From Sulfurovum sp. (GTDB taxonomy: Bacteria; Campylobacterota; Campylobacteria; Campylobacterales; Sulfurovaceae), in the NCBI GenBank assembly GCA_003978375.1, contig QNZW01000089.1, forward strand, positions 1-7,768: a DNA stretch of 7,768 nucleotides. The letters run 5' to 3'. This document shows, in pieces, positions 1-5,101 of the stretch (positions are counted from its first letter, which is position 1; every line of letters begins with the position of its first letter). The position numbers and the translations under genes were made by a program. The notes beneath the pieces are model-generated. The model was given only the letters and a program-made list of their open reading frames with translations, was not told the DNA's origin and did not search any database.

Positions 1-273
1 ATCACCATATAAGTTTTTCCAAATTACTCTGTCACCACTTATTTGACCTAAATCATCTGTATAAAAATCAATTTTGGCATATTCATATTCAGAACATTTT
101 AAAGTAGGTGAATGAGGAGATAATGCAGTGGGCATATATATCGATATATGATACTGCATGCCATATCCACCAGTTTGATGAAAATATGCTCTATTAGGTG
201 GTTTACTAAAACAATTAGTACCACATCCAACTACACCTAAAATCATTATTATAAATAAAACTATTTTTTTCAT
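1..273 (-). CDS. Small lipoprotein, tandem paralogue A (3' end outside window)
   Basis: Reading leftwards from an ATG at 271-273, 91 codons stay open to the window edge, so the C-terminus is missing. The product begins MKKIVLFIIMILGVVGC, a short type II signal peptide with a VVGC lipobox, so Cys17 should be lipidated. The +2 residue is Gly, not Asp, so outer-membrane sorting is expected. The start is firm: AAGGAG (281-286) lies 7 nt upstream. The mature part carries CxxNC-like cysteines, KPPNRAY, HSPTLKC and YTDDLG, all shared with the neighbour at 325-771. About 48 of the first 85 aligned residues are identical by eye, so the two are duplicates. I do not recognise the family and assign no function. 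It lies 51 bp downstream of its paralogue and probably shares its transcript. Confidence 0.85.
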   Translation of the reverse strand, partial: MKKIVLFIIMILGVVGCGTNCFSKPPNRAYFHQTGGYGMQYHISIYMPTALSPHSPTLKCSEYEYAKIDFYTDDLGQISGDRVIWKNLYGD

Positions 274-281
274 TTTAAAAC

Positions 282-306
282 TCCTTAAAATATAAATACA
301 TCACCC
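282..306 (-). repeat. Leader repeat copy 1, before lipoprotein A
   Basis: This 25-bp leader ends in the AAGGA ribosome binding site. It matches the leader of the paralogous gene (778-802) at 19 of 25 positions when both are read on the minus strand. The shared leader shows that the tandem duplication included sequence upstream of the start codon. The core is AT-rich (TATTTATATTTT) and could also hold a -10 box, but no convincing promoter stands out. Confidence 0.55.
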
Positions 307-324
307 GTAGGCACCAAACGAAAA

Positions 325-771
325 CTACTCTACCAACTCTACTCCCCAACTACTTGGTGGACTTGTTTCTATTTTATATGTACCGTTTAAATGAACTAAA
401 TCACCTGTTACTCCTTGTACTGTAATTGTACTTTGTGTAAATGTAAATTGAATATTTTTTCGTACCGTACTATCTAATGGAATTTCCTTATATTCATTAC
501 CTACCCATTTCATTGTCCATATTAAATCATTTCTCTTTACTGTCCCTAAATCATCTGTATAGAGGTGGGTAATTGTATATTCATTCTTTGGACATTTAAG
601 ATTTGGGGAATGAGAATTTCCTTGATCTGGATAATAAAGCGTAAAATGGTATCTCATGCCCATGCCACCATTGTTATGCATATATGCCCGTCTTGGAGGC
701 TTATCAGGACAATTAACACTGCATCCAACTATACCTAAAATCATTATTATTAATAAAACTATTTTTTTCAT
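325..771 (-). CDS. Small lipoprotein, tandem paralogue B
   Basis: A complete lipoprotein of 148 aa from the ATG at 769-771, or 149 aa from the ATG directly before it (772-774). I prefer 771: AAGGA (778-782) is 6 nt from it but only 3 nt from the other, and the paralogue at 1-273 starts with the same MKKIV. The signal peptide ends in IVGC, so Cys17 is the predicted lipid anchor, followed by Ser at +2 (outer-membrane type). The mature protein has a second Cys three residues on, then KPPRRAY, a Gly/Met-rich GGMGM, HSPNLKC and YTDDLG, and ends in a Ser/Thr-rich, probably beta-rich half. No known domain is recognised. It is the upstream member of the lipoprotein pair and lies downstream of two outer-membrane protein genes on the same strand. 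Confidence 0.85.
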   Translation of the reverse strand: MKKIVLLIIMILGIVGCSVNCPDKPPRRAYMHNNGGMGMRYHFTLYYPDQGNSHSPNLKCPKNEYTITHLYTDDLGTVKRNDLIWTMKWVGNEYKEIPLDSTVRKNIQFTFTQSTITVQGVTGDLVHLNGTYKIETSPPSSWGVELVE

Positions 772-777
772 CATTGT

Positions 778-802
778 TCCTTAAAACATACATATTTGAC
801 CA
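778..802 (-). repeat. Leader repeat copy 2, before lipoprotein B
   Basis: Partner of the repeat at 282-306, with 19 of 25 bases identical and the last nine (through TTTTAAGGA) invariant. It contains the ribosome binding site of lipoprotein B. It also overlaps the 3' end of a short open stretch (781-852) that may be the remains of a further lipoprotein copy. Confidence 0.55.
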
Positions 803-852
803 GAATTTGGCACTAATTCAACTGCTTCTGCAGTGGATGAGTAAACATGATT
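781..852 (-). pseudogene. Possible 3' remnant of a third lipoprotein copy
   Basis: Between the stop of the barrel gene (899) and lipoprotein B, a short stop-free stretch with no start codon reads ...SSTAEAVELVPNSG... to a TAA at 781-783. Lipoprotein B ends SSWGVELVE in the same place relative to its following leader repeat. The leader repeat after each is also conserved. This fits a deleted third tandem copy leaving only its tail. The match is short, so this could be chance. Confidence 0.2.
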
Positions 853-898
853 TTATGATTGTATCTACATTACAGGGTTTCATTTTTTTTATACATTG

Positions 899-1366
899 TT
901 AAAATAAATACCGAAACGTTACTAAAAGATGCGTATCACTAGAATAATCATTTTCATAAGAATATCTATCTCTTATGACATTTAATTCTACTTCTTTATG
1001 ACCAAATGCATATCCTATGCCACCTGCATATGACAACTTTAGCTCATCTACATCTCTTATAGCAACAAATTGTCCTACTTCTACTGATACATAGGAAGTA
1101 TCTTCTTCATCTTGTATATAGTATTTTCCTTTAGCTGAAAGCATTGCTGTACCCAAAGCTATTTTTAACGATGCAGCCATATCAAACTGATTTGAAAAAA
1201 AGTACCCAGTCTCAATCTCAATTCCAGGTAATGCATACTCAACCTTTGGAAACAATACTGATGCTCCTAGCCCAATATTAAAACCTTTTCTCTCAAATGC
1301 TTCTGCTACTATAAAAGTAGAGAAGCCACAATATAACAATGCACTTAGCAAAAAACTTTTTTTCAT
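899..1366 (-). CDS. Small outer-membrane beta-barrel protein, paralogue 1
   Basis: 155 aa. Residues 1-23 form a signal peptide (MKK, hydrophobic core, AEA cleavage site). The mature 132 aa alternate Gly/aromatic beta-strand stretches (FNIGLGASVLF, GIEIETGYFF, AASLKIALG, YVSVEVGQFV) and end in Phe within FRYLF, the usual C-terminal signal of outer-membrane barrels recognised by BamA. The size fits an 8-strand barrel of the OmpW/OmpA-barrel/opacity-like type; the exact family and function are unknown. It is paralogous to the protein at 1520-2026: both have F-x-RKGF just after the signal peptide, F-SxQF, K(G/A)KYY followed by DE(E/K)DTS(Y/F)VSV, and a GYA(F/Y) motif. Start: AGGAGG (1374-1379), 7 nt before ATG. 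It has its own predicted promoter at 1445-1474. Confidence 0.85.
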   Translation of the reverse strand: MKKSFLLSALLYCGFSTFIVAEAFERKGFNIGLGASVLFPKVEYALPGIEIETGYFFSNQFDMAASLKIALGTAMLSAKGKYYIQDEEDTSYVSVEVGQFVAIRDVDELKLSYAGGIGYAFGHKEVELNVIRDRYSYENDYSSDTHLLVTFRYLF

Positions 1367-1424
1367 CTTATTCCCTCCTATAATTTATTGATATTAGTTG
1401 GTAAATGCCAAATCCAACGTGATG

Positions 1425-1460
1425 CTCTATATGCCTTGAAAAGAATTGTAACATATAGAG
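1425..1460. repeat. 9-bp perfect inverted repeat flanking a -10 box
   Basis: CTCTATATG (1425-1433) and CATATAGAG (1452-1460) are perfect inverted copies separated by 18 nt. The predicted -10 box of the 899-1366 gene (1445-1450) lies in the spacer. If transcription begins near 1438, only the left arm is in the mRNA, so the repeat would act as a DNA dyad (possible operator). In a read-through transcript from the 1520-2026 gene it would form an RNA hairpin. It lacks a U-tract, so I do not call it a terminator. Confidence 0.45.
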
Positions 1461-1474
1461 TGTTGAGAAGTGTT
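1445..1474 (-). promoter_or_regulatory. Promoter with two 10-bp-phased AACACT boxes (barrel gene 1)
   Basis: Read on the minus strand, AACACT occurs at 1469-1474 and again at 1459-1464, exactly 10 bp apart. The -10-like TACAAT (1445-1450) starts 14 bp after the start of the second box. No -35 hexamer is visible; the repeats occupy that place, as expected for an activator-dependent promoter. The same layout stands before the paralogous gene at 1520-2026. The predicted 5' leader is about 70 nt, much longer than its paralogue's, and contains a weak GTTGG/CCAAC stem (1397-1418). Confidence 0.5.
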
Positions 1475-1491
1475 AGCAGGAGGTAACACTT
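1468..1491. repeat. 8-bp inverted repeat, AAGTGTTA/TAACACTT
   Basis: AAGTGTTA (1468-1475) and TAACACTT (1484-1491) are perfect inverted copies around an 8-nt loop, GCAGGAGG. The left arm contains one of the phased AACACT boxes, so the right arm supplies an opposite-facing third box. It lies 28 bp past the stop of the 1520-2026 gene, but no U-tract follows in that direction. An extended operator is more likely than a terminator. Confidence 0.4.
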
Positions 1492-1519
1492 TATCCAAAT
1501 AGGCAATGTTAAACATATT

Positions 1520-2026
1520 CTAAAATACATATTTGTAGCCTAAATGAAGTAGGATAGTACTGTCACCATAGGGGGCACCTATGCCAAGACTAAATTCATT
1601 ATGTTCATAGGCATATCCCCATTCTATATTGTTATAGCTTCCAATGAAACCACTATGTACGCCACCAACATTGAGTGCTCCTCCTGTAACAGAAACAAAT
1701 GAAGTATCTTTTTCATCTTCTAAATAATATTTTGCTTTTATGCCCATAAGCGTTGCAATTCCTAAAGTTTTTATATCTAAAGAGAGGGCAAATTGCTTTG
1801 AAAAATGATAGCCTAATCCTAAGTCAAGTAGAGGAATAGCCCCACAAGATGTATCGGTACCTATGATATTTTCTCCTGATTCATCCCAGATATCGTCTTT
1901 GCCACAACCTCCTATGGCTACAATGCCAATACCAAAAAGAAATCCCTTTCTACCTTCAAAAGTATCTGTCCCCGAAGCATGAAGTTGTTGTAAAAGTACT
2001 AGTGCTATCCATATCTGTTTTTTCAT
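1520..2026 (-). CDS. Small outer-membrane beta-barrel protein, paralogue 2
   Basis: 168 aa. The signal peptide covers residues 1-17 (MKKQIW, hydrophobic core, LHA cleavage). The mature part has Gly-rich amphipathic strands and ends YKYVF with the terminal Phe of outer-membrane barrels. It is the paralogue of the 899-1366 protein; the clearest shared block is KAKYYLEDEKDTSFVSV. Compared with the paralogue it has an acidic insertion with Cys41 and Cys61 bracketing KDDIWDESGEN, which could be a disulfide-closed surface loop, since the first loop of such barrels faces outward. Start: AGGAGG (2033-2038), 6 nt before ATG. AGGAGG, AATAAG and ATGAAAAA are nearly identical in both paralogues. Function unknown. 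Expression is probably driven by the promoter at 2052-2090. Confidence 0.85.
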   Translation of the reverse strand: MKKQIWIALVLLQQLHASGTDTFEGRKGFLFGIGIVAIGGCGKDDIWDESGENIIGTDTSCGAIPLLDLGLGYHFSKQFALSLDIKTLGIATLMGIKAKYYLEDEKDTSFVSVTGGALNVGGVHSGFIGSYNNIEWGYAYEHNEFSLGIGAPYGDSTILLHLGYKYVF

Positions 2027-2051
2027 CTTATTCCTCCTAATTTATATCAAC

Positions 2052-2090
2052 AGTATAGAGTAAGAGTGTTAGGAAGTGTTAGATAGTGTT
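2052..2090 (-). promoter_or_regulatory. Promoter with three 10-bp-phased AACACT boxes (barrel gene 2)
   Basis: On the minus strand AACACT appears at 2085-2090, 2075-2080 and 2065-2070, each exactly 10 bp from the next, one helical turn apart. The -10 TATACT (2052-2057) starts 13 bp after the start of the last box. Transcription would start near 2045, giving a leader of about 19 nt that holds the AGGAGG site. Upstream (2091-2106) are A-tracts interrupted by single T's, like an UP element. Direct repeats in the -35 position suggest a response regulator or similar activator; its identity is unknown. Confidence 0.55.
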
Positions 2091-2111
2091 TTTTATTTTT
2101 ATTTTTTGTGT

Positions 2112-2165
2112 TCTTTCACACTTGGCATGGGAATGTATACACCATATTTCATTGAGTGTGAAAGA
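2112..2165. repeat. 11-bp perfect inverted repeat after mltB-like gene
   Basis: TCTTTCACACT (2112-2122) and AGTGTGAAAGA (2155-2165) are perfect inverted copies separated by 32 nt. The loop contains an inner ATGG/CCAT and the palindrome GTATAC. It begins 10 bp past the stop of the transglycosylase gene, so its transcript would carry a long 3' hairpin. In that direction an A-rich, not U-rich, stretch follows, so it is not a standard intrinsic terminator. A 3' stabilising hairpin, Rho-linked end or operator are alternatives. Confidence 0.5.
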
Positions 2166-2174
2166 GAGAAGAGA

Positions 2175-3158
2175 TTATTTTACTTGTTGTGCTATAAGGT
2201 GTATGGCCATACCATAAGTACTTGCATTATTGTATTTGGTAAGCACTCTAAAGTTTTTACCTGCCATCCAAACGTCATCGTGGGTATTGTTGCGTAATTT
2301 AAGCAGGTATGCTCGTGGTTCATTAAAAGGCTGTAGGGGTCTAATACCAGCATGTAATATGCGTTTTGTAGAGATGGTTCTTTTGTGACTTGTGTGTAAT
2401 GCATTAAAACGTTTGCCTTTAAAATTGGTAGGGACAGCGACTACATTATGGTTGTGCCAACCATGATGATGCATAAATTTGGCAATGCTTCCTATACAAT
2501 CATCAATATCCCAAACACTGGCACCATCTCCATCAAAATCATAGTTAAATTTACGTGCGACGGAAGGAAGCTGTTGTACACAGCCCATGGCTCCTGCAAA
2601 AGAGCCTTCTAGTGTAGTAATATCATACCCTTTTTCTCTAGCAAATAAAAAAAGTTGTTTGAGCTCACTTTTAAAGAGTTTTTTCATACGATTAGGATGA
2701 AAAGCCAGTGTAGTGAGTGCATCTAAAATATTATAATCCCCCATATAGTTGCCAAAATGACTCTCTACGCCTAAAAACCCTACGATGTAATCACTGTCTA
2801 CTTGATAGATTTTGGCTGCACGTTTTAAGGTGTTATTGTACTTTTTTTTAAATGCTTTTGCTTCTTCAAAGGTTTCTTGATTGACCACATGAAGTTTAAA
2901 TCGTTCCCATGTACCAACAGTACTATTTTTTCTAAATCTACCAGAATATCGTGCAAGGGTATCTCTGTCTAGTTTGGCAGATTTGAGTACAGAGATCATG
3001 TAGCTTCGTTTGAAATGGTATCGGTTTACCATCATTGAGATAAAGTTTTGTACCTCTTTTTTTGCTAAATAGTTATAAGGAACAGGAGGTCTATCATCAT
3101 TGGCCTGAAGGCTAATTATAAGTATAAGTGTGAGTAAAAATAATTTTATTGTTTTCAA
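2175..3158 (-). CDS. mltB: MltB-like lytic murein transglycosylase (SLT_2 type)
   Basis: 327 aa periplasmic enzyme that should cleave the MurNAc-GlcNAc bond of peptidoglycan, forming 1,6-anhydro-MurNAc ends. Family marks: GVESHFG at 130-136 with the catalytic Glu132; GSFAGAMGCVQQLPSV at 185-200 (family usually GAMGxxQFMPSS); DFDGDGASVWD at 207-217, matching the EF-hand-like calcium loop of E. coli Slt35; and KYNNASTYGMAIHLI at 308-322, matching the family's RYNxSxxYAxAV. Residues 1-19 are a signal peptide (LQA cleavage) without a lipobox Cys, so it is probably soluble, unlike E. coli MltB. The start is TTG (3156-3158) with AAGGA (3165-3169) 6 nt upstream. TTG overlaps the TGA stop of the preceding gene as TTGA, so translation is probably coupled. 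QQLP in place of QFMP is a small departure from the family. Confidence 0.9.
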   Translation of the reverse strand: MKTIKLFLLTLILIISLQANDDRPPVPYNYLAKKEVQNFISMMVNRYHFKRSYMISVLKSAKLDRDTLARYSGRFRKNSTVGTWERFKLHVVNQETFEEAKAFKKKYNNTLKRAAKIYQVDSDYIVGFLGVESHFGNYMGDYNILDALTTLAFHPNRMKKLFKSELKQLFLFAREKGYDITTLEGSFAGAMGCVQQLPSVARKFNYDFDGDGASVWDIDDCIGSIAKFMHHHGWHNHNVVAVPTNFKGKRFNALHTSHKRTISTKRILHAGIRPLQPFNEPRAYLLKLRNNTHDDVWMAGKNFRVLTKYNNASTYGMAIHLIAQQVK

Positions 3159-4087
3159 ATGTTTTCCTTTAATATAAGTAACGCATCACGGTAAATAGGT
3201 TCATCAATAAAACCATATTTTTTATCCATAAATCCATGATTATTTTTGTTTGATTCTTTTTCAAAACGTTGTTTAATATAGGTGGCACGTTGTAGTGCAT
3301 CATCGTTTAAGCCAAATATCTCATTGGCAATCTTTACTTGTTTTGGTCCCATACAAGCTTTTGTATTGAACCCCATCATTTTCTCTTTTTTGCACCAAGA
3401 GGTAAATGTTTCGGTGTTATTATACTCTTGAAACATAAAGCTAATAGGATGAAGCCCAGCACTTTTTGCATCAATGAGAAATTTGGAGAGTATATATTCA
3501 ATCGTTGGATTGTTTAGTGTAAGGATAGATTGGGGTAATTCAAGAGAGGTAAGTAAGTCAAGTATGCCAAGATTGGCAGTGGTAAAACGAGGATCTATAC
3601 GCAGATGGCTTAAGTCCTTGAAGGCTTCTTTAGTCTCTAGTGAGATATGTAATTCTTTGTCACAAGAGAGTAGGGTGAGTGCTTGGGCTATTTCGGTTTG
3701 ATTTTTAATTTTAGCAATACGTACTGCATCAAATGAAAAATGATTTAAAAATGCAATCTCTTCACGACCTCCTTGATGAAGAGGATTGACCCGTACAATA
3801 ATAAAACTAGATGAATGCTCTAAATAAGAAAGAAAAAGAGCGATATTTTCTAAAGCCTCTTTCTTTCGGCTAGGTGCAATGGCATCTTCAAGGTTAAGGG
3901 TAATCATATCTGCATCACTTTCATCGATTCGATTGAGATGGGTGAGATTAAGTGGATTGAGCATCATATTGCTACGTCTACGCTGATGTGAACAAGGGTT
4001 TTTCTTTGCATTTCCAAAGCTTTGTGGTAAGGTATCTAGGTTATTAAATATCATAGAGTATAATAGCAGATATTTTTTTAAGGACAT
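3155..4087 (-). CDS. HpcH/HpaI aldolase / CitE-type CoA-ester lyase family protein
   Basis: 310 aa, cytoplasmic TIM-barrel family of citrate lyase beta subunit and malyl-CoA-type lyases. Visible motifs: RRRSNMMLNP (37-46), corresponding to the family's RRSxLxVP; ADMITLNLEDAIAP (59-72) with metal/substrate residues Glu67-Asp68; VRVNPL (98-103) with Arg99; LETKEAF (150-156) with the metal-ligand Glu151; LGILDL (173-178); and GFNTKACMGPKQV (239-251). The last motif is normally GKxxIHPxQ; here IHP is MGP, so the His is lost and the exact substrate is unclear. The start is uncertain: the ATG at 4085-4087 has no ribosome binding site and lies 3 bp from the divergent gene's start. ATG at 4052-4054 (Met12) is an alternative and keeps all motifs. 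The stop overlaps the mltB-like start. Confidence 0.8.
   Translation of the reverse strand: MSLKKYLLLYSMIFNNLDTLPQSFGNAKKNPCSHQRRRSNMMLNPLNLTHLNRIDESDADMITLNLEDAIAPSRKKEALENIALFLSYLEHSSSFIIVRVNPLHQGGREEIAFLNHFSFDAVRIAKIKNQTEIAQALTLLSCDKELHISLETKEAFKDLSHLRIDPRFTTANLGILDLLTSLELPQSILTLNNPTIEYILSKFLIDAKSAGLHPISFMFQEYNNTETFTSWCKKEKMMGFNTKACMGPKQVKIANEIFGLNDDALQRATYIKQRFEKESNKNNHGFMDKKYGFIDEPIYRDALLILKENI
4059..4084 (+). promoter_or_regulatory. Plus-strand -10 box and ribosome binding site for RNase T2 gene
   Basis: A perfect TATAAT (4059-4064) is followed by an AT-rich start region and by AAGGA (4080-4084), 6 nt before the TTG at 4091. The leader would be about 20 nt. No clear -35 is seen, usual for this group. 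The element lies inside the first codons of the divergent lyase as annotated from 4087, so either the two genes share this DNA or the lyase starts at 4054. Confidence 0.55.
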
Positions 4088-4090
4088 CTA

Positions 4091-5101
4091 TTGAAATTTA
4101 TTCTTTTTTTATGTGTAATGAGTATGTATAGTTTTGCCAGATTTGAGGCAAATCCATCGCAAGTGTGTGAAGCATTTAACAATATGAAGCATACAAAAAA
4201 TTCTCATCATGTTATGCTTGATTTGGCTACAAAATATACAGTACTAAAACACCATAAAGGGCAAAATCTTGTACTTATAAAAGGAGAACAACCTGCACAG
4301 CGCTGGGTAGATGAAATTTGTTTTTCTAAAGAGAAAAAAAATAAACCCCATAAAGATGTGAGATTAGACAATACTATTAAAAAAGAAGATAGCATCACAC
4401 AAGTAGCCATAGCTAGAAAAAAATATGCATACAAAAAAGATTTTAAGCAAACTGCTGGACAAAATCTTTTGACACTTTCATGGCATAATGCTTTTTGTGA
4501 AACCCATCGATATAAAAAAGAGTGTAAGAGGGGATTGTTCTCTTTGGGTAAAAATAGATACTATGAATCTCATTTTGTACTTCATGGACTTTGGCCTCAA
4601 CCTAGAAACAAGATGTATTGTGAGGTACCTAAAAAACATGTGGGGATGGATAAACATAAACAATGGAACAGATTGCCAGATTTGGTATTGAGTGCTCAAA
4701 CACGAGAAGATTTAAAAAAAATCATGCCAGGATTTCACTCTGCTTTGCATAAGCATGAATGGGTAAAACATGGCACGTGTTATGGTACTACTGCACAACA
4801 GTATTATGCAGATGCTGTGGATTTTGTTCAACAGATAAACCATGCAAAGGTAGGTATTTATTTTACTCAGCATATAGGTGAAGTGGTTACTCTAAAACAA
4901 GTACGACATCTTTTTGATATGAGTTTTGGTAAAGGTGCAGGTAAACAGGTAGAGATGAAGTGCAAAAATGGAATGCTTACAGAGCTTTGGCTGCATTTGG
5001 GTACAGGATCTAATGACTTAAAAACCCTACTAAAGAGAGGAAGACAAACACGCAGCCGTTGTCATAAAGGACGTATAGACAAGGCTGGTTTTGGCAGATA
5101 A
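4091..5101 (+). CDS. Secreted ribonuclease T2 family protein with N-terminal extension
   Basis: 336 aa. RNase T2 enzymes cut single-stranded RNA through a 2',3'-cyclic phosphate, outside the cytoplasm. Both signature blocks are intact: FVLHGLWPQ (162-170, catalytic His165) and KHEWVKHGTC (221-230, Glu223 and His227). Cysteines at 136, 145, 177, 230, 291 and 324 suit the family's disulfides. The signal peptide is about residues 1-16 (SFA cleavage). Between it and the catalytic domain (from about 125) lies a roughly 105-residue extension with Cys26, Cys77, RWVDEIC and a Lys-rich stretch, which I do not recognise. The protein is strongly basic. The start is TTG, chosen because AAGGA (4080-4084) lies 6 nt upstream. 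It overlaps the helicase gene by 11 bp, suggesting an operon. Likely role: RNA scavenging in the periplasm or outside; inferred. Confidence 0.92.
   Translation: MKFILFLCVMSMYSFARFEANPSQVCEAFNNMKHTKNSHHVMLDLATKYTVLKHHKGQNLVLIKGEQPAQRWVDEICFSKEKKNKPHKDVRLDNTIKKEDSITQVAIARKKYAYKKDFKQTAGQNLLTLSWHNAFCETHRYKKECKRGLFSLGKNRYYESHFVLHGLWPQPRNKMYCEVPKKHVGMDKHKQWNRLPDLVLSAQTREDLKKIMPGFHSALHKHEWVKHGTCYGTTAQQYYADAVDFVQQINHAKVGIYFTQHIGEVVTLKQVRHLFDMSFGKGAGKQVEMKCKNGMLTELWLHLGTGSNDLKTLLKRGRQTRSRCHKGRIDKAGFGR

Noticed and set aside
1468..1491. Intrinsic terminator for the 1520-2026 gene
   Set aside because: The stem is good, but the sequence after it on the minus strand is CTCAACAC with no U-tract, and its arm coincides with the phased boxes.
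2076..2297. 73-codon plus-strand open frame overlapping the end of the transglycosylase gene
   Set aside because: It lies antisense to a well-supported gene and across the barrel promoter, has no ribosome binding site, and has no recognisable protein features.
2192..2404. 70-codon minus-strand open frame within the mltB-like gene
   Set aside because: It is a different frame of a gene with clear catalytic motifs, so it is a shadow.
3474..3701. 75-codon plus-strand open frame antisense to the lyase
   Set aside because: It is fully inside the lyase gene on the opposite strand and has no start signals.
4207..4434. Minus-strand open frames within the RNase T2 gene (also 4478-4699) and a plus-strand one at 4488-4691
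   Set aside because: All lie in other frames of the RNase T2 coding region, whose catalytic motifs are intact.
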